Shown: positions 48,157 through 60,039 of the stretch, piece after piece
How positions within the stretch are numbered: the first letter of the stretch is position 1
Layout: every line of letters starts with the position of its first letter
From: Daucus carota subsp. sativus
Taxonomy: Eukaryota > Streptophyta > Magnoliopsida > Apiales > Apiaceae
DNA length: 64,000 nucleotides
Direction: 5' to 3'
Assembly: GCF_001625215.2 (NCBI RefSeq)
Contig: NC_030383.2
Coordinates: forward strand, 3,794,779 to 3,858,778
Program-made: the position numbers and the translations under genes
Notes under the pieces: model-generated
The model's database searches: none
What the model was told of the DNA's origin: nothing
The model's input: the letters and a program-made list of their open reading frames with translations, nothing else

Positions 48157-48348
48157 CGATTTTTCTATGGTGTGCCCATGGGCACACACTAAGCACCAAA
48201 ATTTATGAAATTGGAGGGTTTCTATTGGCTTACCTTCTTTAATAATGATGGACCCCCTGCAGTTACAACAACCACACCAATCAAAATCCTCCATTTTTAT
48301 TAATGTTAGTGCTTAGCATGTGCCCATGGGCACACACTAGCCAAACCG
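48157..48348. mobile_element. Mutator-like MITE with palindromic termini
   Basis: Perfect 9-bp target duplication ATTTAAAAT (48148-48156, 48349-48357). The ends are inverted: CGATTTTTCTATGGTGTGCC and GGCACACACTAGCCAAACCG, each containing the 16-bp palindrome TGTGCCCATGGGCACA. A 9-bp duplication points to the Mutator superfamily. 192 bp; non-coding. Confidence 0.88.
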
Positions 48349-48381
48349 ATTTAAAATTATATAGTATATATTTAACATTAA

Positions 48382-48530
48382 GGGGCATTTGGATCGTGGG
48401 TGGGGATGAGAATCGGGAATGAGAGTGAGGGGTATGAGAATGGGTATTCGAAGGAGTGTAAGGAATGTTTAACTCCAAGTGGGATTGGGATTCCCATGGC
48501 CATGTCACAAAATTGTTAATCCAAACACCA
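48382..48530. mobile_element. Possible PIF/Harbinger-like MITE, degraded
   Basis: Follows TTAA with GGGGCATTTGGATCGTGG; the inverted ATCCAAACACC is near 48519-48529. Similar ends occur at 54649 and 58716. No clear target duplication at the right. Confidence 0.4.
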
Positions 48531-49283
48531 ACACATGGGTTTGAGGTTCCGATTTCTGTCGGTCTCATCAACCATGAACCGATCCCTCCGTTACTCAAAA
48601 GTTGGCGTTATGTCAAAATTTAAACAGATCGAGGGGCTGAAAATCAAATCGATTCTTGATCTGGGATTTGAAACCCTTATCCAGCAGAACCTGCAACAAG
48701 TCAATAGTTCTAACAACTGTACTAGTACTATTACAATGAAAATTGAATAATAATAAGTCAACTATCCAGCCATAATTATTCAGTAATTCGACTTCTAACA
48801 AACTATCCTGCCATAAGCATGGAGATCTGGTATATAATATCCTTACCACATGGAGATCTGATATATTGTTTTCTTAGTTGCCTTCAATTATGAAGCAAGG
48901 TTTTTCAACTCACCATTCACACATTCATGCTTAGTGATTTATATTCAGCAATTTATACAGGGCTATCACGGTTCAGGTCCACACAAACTGCTGAAACAAA
49001 GCAACAATGTATTACGAGGGTTAGTTTTTTCATTCCCGTTATTTGAACACATGTAATTTCATGACAGTTGAGAAATTTGTGACATTGTAATGTGCATAGA
49101 TAATGCTCAAAATCTAACATTGCTGATCATTAGGCATCTACTTTCTGCGATGTAGCAAAATAATGTCATGTTCATTCTAGCTTCAAATGTGTTTACTATG
49201 ACAGTGGAATGTTTGTTAATGTAACTTACTTTTCTGACATTTAACCTATGTTGTGATATTTACAAGGGGGATTTTTGGAAGAA

Positions 49284-51996
49284 ATGGGACGGAATATAGT
49301 AGTAGAAATGGGACGAATAATATTCATAGACCAGGATGAGACAGCTAACTATCCAGTTAGAGACAATCCACCCCCGCCAGAGCAGACTGAGACAGTCAGT
49401 CCAGGCATTCCAGCTCCGCCACCGGCTCCTATCTGGACTCCTGCCAACAGGCCTCCTCCAGTATCTTTCGGTTAGCTTCTACATTTTCATAATTAATACA
49501 TATCTGAACACATTTACTAGACACCTTTCATTGTGAAACTAGTCTACTTACTTTTTTAAGTAAAAGTATCGAGTTTTGAAATATAAAGATGATGTGGTGA
49601 AAATTACAGCCTTAAGAATGCAAATAATGCCTCTATCATATTCGTATTAAATATGTTTAGGAATTGGCTAATTAGTGCTCTGAGTTGCTCTCTCTATTTC
49701 ATTGTAATATTTTGTGCATAGTTAGAAGTATATTTTTGTTGAAATTATATACTTTTATTCAAAAAACAAGATTTGAAATATTTTAACTATGCAGTTAAAA
49801 CTCCTTATGACGTAATGACACATGTCAGAAAGTGAAGGAGTAGCACTGATTTACTGAACATGAATCTTTCTAAGCTTTCACCCTTAATCTTTGTGCAGAA
49901 CCAGACAAAATCAGCTACTTGAGTGTATGTTTGCCTCTCTACAGAGCTGCACTTACAGGGGACTGGAAAACCGCCAAAGGACTACTAGAAAGTCACCCTG
50001 AGATGATAAACCAGAGCATTACAAGGCAGTTTGAAACTCTTCTTCACATTGCATCATCAACAAAACACACCTACTTCGTGACAGAGTTGGTGAACTTGAT
50101 GGATGCTAAGGACTTGGAACTTCGGAATCATGCTGGACACACTGCTCTCTGTGTAGCAGCAGAAGGTGGAATTGTGGACATTGCAGAGATTCTTTTGAGT
50201 AAAAATAAAAACCTTCTAAAGCTACGTGGTGAGAGACGAGGATCACCACTTCGTATTGCCTCAACTATGGGACACAAAGACATGGTGTCCTACCTTTATT
50301 CTAAAACCAATCATATGGACTGTGAAGACTGGAGTGTTTGGGACCAAGACGCGGTACTCTATAATTGTGTCGATAATAACATATATGGTAAATGTTCAAC
50401 ACTCTTAAGGTTCAATATTTGAATTCTGATATCTTGTTGCAAAAAATCCAGAGTTATTCTACTGGTGTCAATACTTTTGTGCTTTACCTTGATTTTTTCT
50501 TTTTTGGATATCAAAACGATTGCTTTAATATTCTCACTATATAAGTTGTTATAATAGCTTACTTAATTGTGTAGATGTTGCATTAGATATATTGAATCAC
50601 CACAAGAAAAGAGTGTGCAAGGACAGATATTATAATCCACTTCATATCCTGGCTAAAAAGCCTTCAGAATTTTATGGAACAGGTAAGCTTTTGATTTGGA
50701 GACTTCATTACAATTACCATAGTCTGTCGATTAATGTTGACTTATTTTTCAGATGACCAGAATCAAGCACTTAAAATAGTCAGACTAATATGGGAAGAAG
50801 TTGTCAAGCTGAATGATTCTGACATATGGAATATAATTGATGGCCCTCCAACCATTATCAAACAGAAAAATATTGAAGACCCTGAAGCCGGATATATTGA
50901 TACATTTGCTGGGTATAATTCTAATATTCTATTTGTTGCGGCTAAATTGGGGAACACAAGGTTCATATTGGAGCTACTTAGGTTGTATCCAGAGCTTGTT
51001 TGGAAGTTGGATCAAGAAAACCGAACTATTTTTCATATTGCAGTTTTATATCGTCAGGAAAGTGTTTACAATCTGTTATTTCAGATTGGCTCAACTATGC
51101 ACCAGATAATATCATTGAAAGATATGAATAACAATAATATAGTTCATTTAGCTGCTATGAAACCAGAGCAAAATCGGCTGCTTGCTAATACGGGAGCAGG
51201 TTTACAAATGCAGAGTGAAGTACAGTGGTTTAAGGTACATTTTTCTCAAAACATACTGAAATTCCAATGCAAATATACAAATCTTTGCTATATCAGATTG
51301 TAACTCAACTCACTAGGTACAAGATTTCTGCTGTATCTGATTTTTACGATCTTTTAATGTGTTGTACTAAATAATTCCTTCTAGGAAGTACAAAGCATGG
51401 TGCATCCTTCTCTAAGAGAAGCTAGGAATTCACAAGGCCAAACCCCCCAAGAGTTGTTCACAGAGCAGCATGCCGATTTAGTGGAGAAAGGCGAAAGATG
51501 GATGAAGGAAACCTTGTCTCAGTGCATGGTTGTTGCTGCCCTTATAGCAACAATTATGTTTGCTGCAGCTTTTACTTTACCAGGTGGTAATAATCAAGTC
51601 ACTGGGCATCCAATTTATCGCGGCAAAAGAGTTTTTATCCTATTTATCATAACAGATGCCATATCGTTATTCACCTCCACTGCTGCCCTAGTCATGTTCT
51701 TAGATATCCTGACTGCACGTTACAAAGAAGAAGATTTCTTGAAATTATTACCTACGAAACTGAACATTGCGCTCCTGACACTTCTGGTAGCTGTTACTGC
51801 CATGATGATTGCTTTTAGCTCCAGCTTCTTTCTTTTATATTCAAAGGGCAGGTGGGTTGCTATTCTAGTCAGTTGTTTAGCTGGAGTGCCTGTTTACTTA
51901 TTTTGTAAACTGCAATATCGTCTATTCTTCGATGTCTATCGTCCGACATTCAGGTCCAGGTTTATGTTCAAGGCCAGGAAAGATATGTTTTACTAG
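49284..51996 (+). CDS. Ankyrin-repeat PGG-domain membrane protein (ITN1/ACD6-like)
   Basis: Five exons (49284-49470, 49899-50387, 50575-50682, 50753-51234, 51385-51996) join to 625 aa. Seen: a Pro-rich N-terminus (about 25-60), ankyrin-type repeats (about 70-190, with LYRAALTGDWKTAKGLLESH and AGHTALCVAAEGG; again about 310-400), then a PGG domain whose FTLPGG lies near residue 488, with about four membrane helices. This is the ITN1/ACD6-type family linked to salt-stress and defence signalling at membranes; the role of this member is not known. All junctions are GT-AG and in frame. ATG 49284 is the first in the frame, but an upstream non-coding or coding exon cannot be excluded. Broken copies lie on both sides. 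Confidence 0.88.
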
Positions 51997-52099
51997 AGTG
52001 TTCCAATTTGGACTGTTACCTGGTTACTTGGTTTTTATTTTAGTTCATGTTCCACTGAGAAGTCAGAATTTACTGTAGCTTATCTTCTTAAATACTCTT

Positions 52100-52290
52100 G
52101 GAATATAATATGATCCTGGTAAGCCCTCCTTCCGAGAGGTTCTGAAAGAATTGGTCACTTACATGATATCAGAGCTCAGGCCCACAGGAGACTCGGATTC
52201 AACTCCTCTTAGACGCTGTTAAATATTTACGCTCATATTTGCAAATGAATCTTGTTGTTGTTAAAACTGAGAGATAATGTAGGTAAAGAT
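52100..52290. mobile_element. Possible tRNA-related insertion in the 3' flank
   Basis: Sequence with ATATCAGAGCTCAGGCC and GGATTCAACTCCTCT, loosely like a tRNA B box or tRNA-Met primer site, ending TTGTTGTTGTTAAAA. It is absent from the paralogous flank near 47770. Class uncertain. Confidence 0.3.
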
Positions 52291-52537
52291 CTCATCTTTC
52301 TTTTGTGTTAATTCATAACTAAAGAAGTCAGAATATTACTGTATCTTTAAAAAAAGGGAGTCTGATTATCAGCTATTCATTTTTCATTTAAGGGTCTTTT
52401 TTTGTTTTGGCAGAGTTTGTTTTTGAGTACTTCTGCAGTATTATTAACAATTAAGATCTACAAAATTACAAGTCTCTGAAAAGAATAATTTTCAGAGGAA
52501 TCAGTTAAGTTCCTTCATTTTGTTGTTGTTTGTTTAA

Positions 52538-52889
52538 GAAAAGGTATCATTGAATTCCCTTCTTTCTTTGAGAGAAGCAAAGGATTCAGAAGGGAAACCT
52601 CCCCAAGATTTATTTACCGAGCAAGGTTAATATTATGACTTATGGCTTATAGTGATTTCTTAATATTGCTGTCGCGGTTACTACCATGAATCCATGATGA
52701 TCGCTTTGAGCTCCAGTTTCTTTCTTGTACATTCAAGAGGTAGATGGATTGCTATTCCTGGTCAGTTGTTTAGCTTGTTTGCCTGTTTTCTTGTTTTGTA
52801 AACTGCAATATCACCTATTCTTCGTCGTCTATCGTCCAACACTGAGGTCTAGTTTTTTGTTTAAGGCCAACAAAAATATGTTATACTAA
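52538..52889 (+). pseudogene. Second decayed 3' copy of the ankyrin/PGG gene
   Basis: 52538-52628 matches the start of the last exon (TTCTTTGAGAGAAGC, CCTCCCCAAGA), then about 300 bp including the PGG motif are missing, and 52665-52889 matches the end (ATGATCGCTTTGAGCTCCAG, AAACTGCAATATCACCTATT, AATATGTTATACTAA). An extra CATGAATC duplicate breaks the frame. Confidence 0.85.
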
Positions 52890-52922
52890 AGTGCTTGTTT
52901 CTGGAGAGTTGGTAGTTACTTA

Positions 52923-53386
52923 GAGGGGTGTATTGGATTGGGATTTTAAAGCATTTTTTTGCATTCATGAAATCCGAGGGTATTCGATTGGGATTGTTTG
53001 AAATCCATTAAAATCTTGAGGTATTCAATTGGGATTTCAAATTATGCTACAAAATCTGGTGGTATTCAATTGGGATTTTAAATTATGCTTTAAAATCCGA
53101 TGGTATTCAATTGGGATTGTTTAAAATCCATTAAAATCTGATGGTATTCAAATGCTGATGGATTTTTTTGCATTTCATAAAATGAAGGATTTTGTGGCAT
53201 TCTTCAGTGTATTTTAAGTTTTTTGAAATCCCATCAAAATCAATGGGATTTTGAAGCATTGTGCTTAAATCCTATCAACTCTGCGACATTTTATCAAGAA
53301 TCCGCACAAAATCAAAATCAAACACAATCCATTAAAATCCATAGACTAAAAACAATCCATTAAAATCCCAATCGAATACACCCCTC
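52923..53386. mobile_element. PIF/Harbinger-like MITE
   Basis: Ends GAGGGGTGTATTGGATTGGG and CCCAATCGAATACACCCCTC are inverted; TTA duplicates at 52920-52922 and 53387-53389. The left half is built of a repeated unit around GGTATTCAATTGGGATTTYA. 464 bp, non-coding. Confidence 0.88.
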
Positions 53387-53389
53387 TTA

Positions 53390-54000
53390 GTTGTGCTTGA
53401 GTTCATGTTACACTTAGAAAGTCAGAAGTTTCAAGTTACTTGGTTGTATTTTGGAATGTTGTGATTACTTGAATTTATACTTGAATTTAGTTTTTATGTT
53501 GGTTTATTTTGGTATATAATTATATTAATTTTTTATATAATTATTTCGAATATTAGTTATTCTATATTATACTTTATCAATTATATATTAATCGAAATTG
53601 GAGAATGATTAGTATATGAATTCCAATTTCCTGTCACAAATATGTGAGTGGGGTCAAAACAAATGTCTTCTATATTTTAACTAACGTTATTTCAATTAAT
53701 TATACATTTTTTATTTATATAATATAAAATATAAATATTTGTAGTCTTATTTTAGCAACTAAATTAGTTTGCTAAGGTAATTTTTCTGACAGACACCGTC
53801 CGACATGTCATATTATTTGTTATACTAAATAATAAATATGATATCGGGATAACTCAATAAAAAATTACATTCAAACTAATATATACCATTACAACGAATA
53901 TAAGCTAAAACGATGATTTATTCTTTCCATAGACAAAGGTCTCTAGATCAACCACTATCTTTCAACGGTGAAGATGCTGCCACGTAGGATCACCTACTGT
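53390..54000. other. Intergenic region upstream of the Raf-like kinase gene
   Basis: AT-rich, with the likely promoter of the kinase gene at its right end. GCCACGTAGG at 53980-53989 contains an ACGT core. No gene seen. Confidence 0.45.
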
Positions 54001-55143
54001 GGGCCACACAACACTAGATTACATCTCTTGTGAAAACGAAATGTAAGACGAAGACTAGCTCTACTCTTTCTTGCTGTGTGTGTGTTGTGCGTGTTTTCAT
54101 TATTTCTTCGTCTCCTCTTCTCTTCTCTTACTCATTCTCTCCGCACATACACACCAACTGCTTGTATCTATCTTTCTTTAAATTGGTGGGTCGGGTCGGG
54201 TCAAGCTTTCATTTGGTCAATCAATCGAGGCTTATTGATCAAGGTATGTTTCTGCTTTATTGTGGTGTTTTTTTACATTTGGATCACTTGTTTTTGCTTG
54301 ATTTATGTGTGTTTGACTTGGGTATTTGTGATTCTTGATTCTTGTGGTTTAATTTGAGGTTTTGTTGTGTAAAGTTGGTGTCTTTGTGGGAAAGATTGGG
54401 GTTTTTTTGGGTTGTAGAGGGTAAAGGTGTGAACTTTATTGTTTTGTGGAGCAAGAAATGATTTTGGGAAAGTGTAGGTGATTATGGTGATGTTGGTTGA
54501 TGGAATTAGGGTTTTGTTGATGGGATTGTTAGAATGTTGGCTTTGTTGGGTGTTGAAAATTTGAGAAATAACTTGTTTGTTATGTTTCTATGCGTAGTCG
54601 GAGCGTAGGGAAATTATATATGGGTAATTTGTATGTTTAGAAGTTTGAGGGGCCGTTTGGTTCATGGTTAATGATCATCAGAACCTCAAACCCCTCCCGG
54701 TGTTGGTTTGGATCAGTAATTTTATTATGTGGAATGGGAACCTCAATCACACTCGGTGGGTAAACCATTCCTTACACATCCCTTAGGATTCCCATTCGCA
54801 TACCCTTCACTTCCATTCCCACCCATCATTGAAATGCCCCCTTAATCTACTGAATTTTGGGGTTTTGGGTTTTCTTTGTCGTTTTATAGTTGTTGAATCA
54901 TTTGTTGAGGAAGGATTAGTTGTCGAGCCTGATTTTTGTTACTAGGGAGGCAGGTTTGATGTAACAAGTTCTGGTTCATTGAGGAATTTAATTTAGTCTG
55001 GGTTTAGTAACTAAACATAAGCATGAAGGGGTTTAAATATGTTCATGATAAATTATGCTTGTGTGATTTTATTAGGTTGTTTCTGGCTTGTTCTGATGCA
55101 CTAGTGAGTGCATGTTAAAAGCTGCATTTGTGTACTGGTGAAG
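54000..55143 (+). promoter_or_regulatory. 5' UTR and probable 5' UTR intron of the Raf-like kinase gene
   Basis: A CT-rich leader (54100-54180) is followed by CAAG and GTATGTTT at 54240-54251, a good donor; TTTTATTAG at 55067-55075 and GCACTAG at 55098-55104 are possible acceptors before the ATG at 55144. T-rich sequence between fits a leader intron. A MITE sits inside. Exact ends not certain. Confidence 0.5.
54649..54841. mobile_element. PIF/Harbinger-like MITE in the leader intron
   Basis: GGGGCCGTTTGGTTCATGG at the left and CCATCATTGAAATGCCCCC at the right, inverted, flanked by TTGA and TTAA. The inside contains AACCTCAAACCCCTCCC and AACCTCAATCACACTC repeats. Non-coding. Confidence 0.65.
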
Positions 55144-58033
55144 ATGTTGGAGGGTGCAAAGTTTACTGGTTTGATAGACTTGAACAGCCACCATGATAAT
55201 TATGATATTCCACAAGGCTTTTACCGTAAGCTTGATGAAGGCTCGAACATGTCAATTGATAGCTTTGGAAGCTTGCAGTTGAGCAATGGAGGAGGTTCAA
55301 TTGCTGCCATGTCTGTTGGCAATAGTAGTTCTGGCTCCAATGATTCCCACACTCGCATCCTAGGACACCAGGGAAACAAGCATGTTAACCATAATTATTC
55401 AGCTGTTCAAAGTGTTAATCGTGGAAAAGTCTCTCATGGCCTTAGTGATGATGCACTAGCACAGGCTTTGATGGACAATCGTTTTCCCACACAGGGCCTT
55501 CAGGATTTTGATGAGTGGACCATTGATCTTAGGAAGCTTAATATGGGACAAGCTTTTGCACAGGGTGCTTTTGGAAAACTATACAAAGGTACATACAATG
55601 GTGAAGATGTTGCTATCAAGCTTTTGGAGAGGCCAGAACATGACTTAGAAAGGGCGCAATTAATGGAGCAACAGTTTCAGCAGGAGGTAATGATGTTGGC
55701 AACACTGAAACATTCGAACATAGTTCGATTTATTGGTGGGTGTCGCAAACCCATGGTCTGGTGTATAGTCACTGAATATGCCAAGGGAGGCTCTGTTCGG
55801 CAGTTTTTGGCAAAGAGACAGAATCGAGCAGTGCCTTTAAAATTGGCAGTAAAGCAGGCGTTGGATGTTGCAAGGGGAATGGAATACGTTCATGCACTTG
55901 GTTACATTCACAGGGACTTGAAATCAGACAACTTATTGATTTCTGCTGACAAATCAATTAAGATTGCAGATTTTGGGGTTGCTCGAATTGAGGTGCAGAC
56001 TGAAGGAATGACTCCAGAGACAGGAACATATCGCTGGATGGCTCCGTAAGTGTTCTATTTCTTTATATTGTTACATTTGTCTAGTATTTTGTTGGTTCTA
56101 TAATCATCTCACAGACTTGCTCATATCTTATTTCTTTTTATGCATATGGAGAACTTGGTTGTTCAAGTGATTTAAGTCTTGATTTGCTTATCATAATCTG
56201 TTGCATGCGTTTATCTTTAGCTGCAGTTGGCAGCTAACTTGACAGTCATGTATGCAAGCGTAGTCCTTGATTTTGACCTAGCTATGTTGAAAATGATATC
56301 TGATGAAATGATGGCTTAAACCTCTTACTTCCTCTTACTTTTTTATACATATTTTTTCAGTTACTTCGTTTCTTATATATATGCAAATATATTTAGCCTC
56401 CTTTGACTCTCATCTTTATATGATGGTTTTGTTGGTATTTCTCCTAGAGCTCTATTTAAAAAGTCAAATATTTTTATATTCTGCCATGTAAGCCCTTTGT
56501 AGATTTAAATAGTTACTCGATTCGTTGTTTTTTTTATTCAACTACTTCTCCCCTAGAACTTGTGTCACAGATTCCCAGGGAATAGCATGCCATTTTCTTT
56601 ATAATTTGGTAATAGTTTAAGAAATAAGCAGATTTGGTAATTTTCTCTCTCAGGGTGCCTGTAATATATATGTTTGTAGCCTATAATGATAATTCATACT
56701 GATTTTTCTCAGAATATATTAAATAGTAGAAACATATTCGATTTTATTTTGGAACAAACTCTTCTCAGAAGGTATTTATGTATTGATGGCCTCTTGAGGC
56801 TCTTTGTAACTGTCTACAGATTTCAAGTTTTATTGTCTAAGCTTTCCTGAATCAGTTTTTTGGTAAATTCCAACAATCACTCTTGGCAAATTTGAATTGA
56901 ACTTTTTATTTGTTCTTGTTTCTGGACAAGTATAATACAGGCACTTCTTTTTTCTTTAGGCTGCATGTTTTTACTTCATGTCCACTGGATTGAATTGAAT
57001 TAATATTTACTATAAGCAAGGGTTGGGTCTGAAAAGTGGTCTATTAAATCCAAATGTGCAGCGTCCTACTGAAAGCAATGCAGATTATGAGCTTGTTCCA
57101 TGATCAGTTGCGTTTCTTTGCCCCACTTGTACTGATCTAGAACTTGCAAATCTATATGGAAGGGTAAAATGCATACAGGTCTAATATATATTCTTTACCT
57201 TGGATGTAACTTGGGTTAACATGTTAATCTTTGGAAGCTGTTAATCTTGTTCCGGTGCAGTTACATTCTTACATTCGTTCTTTTTAAATATTTTTAGTGG
57301 TTGGATTCTTGGTGAGTTAACCTTCTGCCCGGTTTGGTGTTGTTTCCCTGTCAACCTTCGGACGGGTCTGGCTCACAAGTTTTGTTCCCAACTGTCTTAG
57401 CTTTATTTTCATGGCTGTTTCTGTAATTTTGGCTCAAAGAGAAAGAGCTATTTTTTGTGATGGTTGTTTAACATTGTTATTTTTTATAATTAAAATTTAT
57501 GTTTATCTGTATGGCAACTAATAAAATTGGTGTAGACGACCTTGGCTAGTTGAACTCTGATGTCTTTTATGTGTAAGATTTAAAAAATGTTCAATATGTT
57601 TTATCCTTTTTAGTTTCATTTCCTTTTCATCTCCGCTTTTGTTTATTTATCTTGGTCTGGCTTAAATCCATTATTTCTACTGTACATTTTTAGGGAGATG
57701 ATCCAACACAGGCAGTACACCCACAAGGTAGATGTTTATAGCTTCGGGATTGTTTTATGGGAACTCATTACAGGAATGCTGCCATTTCAGAATATGACTG
57801 CTGTACAAGCAGCATTTGCAGTTGTCAACAAAGGTGTCCGTCCAAACATCCCCGTTGACTGCCTGCCGGTTCTTGGTGAGATTATGACCCGTTGCTGGGA
57901 TAGTAATCCTGATGTACGGCCACCATTCACTGAGGTTGTCAGGATGCTAGAGTATGCAGAAACTGAGGTCATGACTACCGTGCGTAAGGCCCGGTTCAGA
58001 TGCTGCATGAGCCAACCAATGACTATTGACTGA
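55144..58033 (+). CDS. Raf-like protein kinase, RAF22/RAF28 clade (group C)
   Basis: Two coding exons (55144-56045, 57694-58033) give 413 aa. Raf-like kinase with a 120-residue non-kinase N-terminus ([14 protein letters not shown], Ser/Asn-rich). The kinase domain starts near 130 ([20 protein letters not shown]): Gly-rich loop, Lys159 in VAIKLLERP, catalytic Asp258 in [13 protein letters not shown] at 276-278, activation segment [14 protein letters not shown]. It ends [15 protein letters not shown], the C-terminus of the Arabidopsis RAF22/RAF28 proteins, reported to be needed for embryo development. Catalytic residues are intact. ATG 55144 was chosen because the frame upstream opens only with GTG. 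The 1.65-kb intron splits Pro-Glu of the APE motif. It may phosphorylate Ser, Thr or Tyr; this is not visible in sequence. Confidence 0.92.
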
Positions 58034-60039
58034 TGCAGAAGAAACTTACAGCTGTAAGTAAGAAAGAGAAAAATTTTAAATGCAAAAAAGTCCAAAAAAC
58101 AAGAAAAAAAAACTGAAACCGGTGATTTTACGTCAGCCCCTTGTGTATCTATCAGGGTTAATTTCTTTCTTCAGATAGAAAGAGAAAGGAAGTTACTATA
58201 AGAACTGCCTAATTTGTGGTTTTTCATTTTGTGGATTTGTTTTGCTGAATCGGTTGTAGTAATAGGAGAGATTCGATGTGTATTGAAATTAAAGCCTTTT
58301 CTTGTTATATATGTTAAGCTTTTCCTACACTACTATTCCATATTTCTTCTCTTCTGCCATTCCATAGCAGGTTATTTGTGATACTTTAGCCAGTGGAACT
58401 ATTATTTTCTTATTTTATTTTTGAGCAATAGACTTGCCATCATTTCTAGACGGGCACTTTAATTTGATCTGTACTGTACCCAAAAATTTAAGAGAAGCTT
58501 GCCGAGGTAAGATATAAAATCTTGCAGTAATTTGAAATTTTATAAGCAGTTTTAAATGTGTTAAGATAAATTAAATTATATGGGATTTGCTCGTAGAGTT
58601 CCGACTTCCAAAACATTTCTTGCAACCAGAATTTGTCAAATGCAACTCTGTTACAGGAAAGTTTGTTATGTCTGTGTTGGATTACGATAAATTAAATTAT
58701 TTAGTATAACTTTAAGGGGTCGTTTAGTTGCAAAAAATTTATATTTCAAACTCACATCGTATGAGTTTTTGATACCCAAGGAGGAAGACTGAGCTGGAGG
58801 TATGAGAATCAAATATATGATATCGGATACGATATCTTAAACTCATACCACTATATCACCTTAACCCGTTCCTCATTCCAATCACATACCACCCTACGAA
58901 CCAAACAAGTCCTAAATATATATCTAATTTCTAAACATGATCTAAATATCATACTTTGGGTTGAATTATCTTATATATCACATTCCGTCATTCCGAGAAT
59001 ATGATCTTGGATACCACATTTTCTCATCATGTTATAAAGTGATATTTGAAATCGTATTTTCCTGATTTGCTATTTGGAACATTATTGTTTGAAATTGTGA
59101 TGAAGAGGGCAATACACTAATTTCTAAGCATTCAATAATTCTAACATGTTGCAAAGGCTCTGATGCACACAGATCTTTGTTATTTCCAGAGCTCAGCTCA
59201 TAATTCTAGAGCTATATACCTAAGTAAATTCCTCCTGCACAATCCGCAATCTGTAGCATATATTAATATCAAATGCTACAAATGGCTTCATATAAAAAAA
59301 GAGCTCTGAAAATAACACTTCTCACATATATACCTAGAGCAACCATAAGGCATAAAGTGGCAAGCAAAATTTACAGCAGATTAAAAGTAAAAACAAATAT
59401 CAACACGAAGCTATACTAACAAAATCTAATATAAAAAGAAACTTTTGCACTTGCATATAGTCTAAACAGAAGACACCAACTTACCGATTACACCATCTTA
59501 CTTGAAAGTTGAGACTCTAAGTAACCTGCCAAATGCATTTAAACATGCGGCTCGGTAAAATATACACAACTGAAACAAAATTGAAAACTGAAGCTCTCTT
59601 AATCAAAGATGGGAATCTCTCTGATACTTTTGAGTTTTATGCAGCAGCACAAATTTTAATGCCCTGCACTGGAATTCATATATATAAAATAAACTTACAA
59701 ACACCTCAATATCATGCTTGTACAGAATCAAGCCAACTTGATGGTGTCTAACTGTGTACCTACTTTTCCTCCCAAATCTTTAGCCAAGAATACCCAGATA
59801 GCCGGGGTAATGCTCATTAATAGTAAAAAAGAAAAAGAAACTAAGGTGAAGGTGAAAGATAGAGAAACTTAGTGTACAGATGAACTTAATTGACCAGAAA
59901 ATACAAAAGCAGAATACTCCCTCTCATTGCTTTCTTTGCTTAAAGTAGCAACATTTGGCTGCTTAGTATTTCTATCCCTAAATGGCCAAAACCCAGCTTA
60001 CATCAATTCCACCTATTAATTTGGCTTCGCCTCCACAAA
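58034..60039. other. Intergenic region between convergent Raf-like and ECT genes
   Basis: Holds the 3' UTRs of both genes and one MITE at 58716-58912. The plus frame at 59533-59751 lies in the probable 3' region of the ECT gene and shows no family. Confidence 0.5.
58716..58912. mobile_element. PIF/Harbinger-like MITE
   Basis: GGGGTCGTTTAGTTGC and the inverted CGAACCAAACAAGTCC, with TAA on both sides (58713-58715, 58913-58915). 197 bp; the body has ATACGATATCTTAAACTCATACC-like short repeats. Non-coding. Confidence 0.75.
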
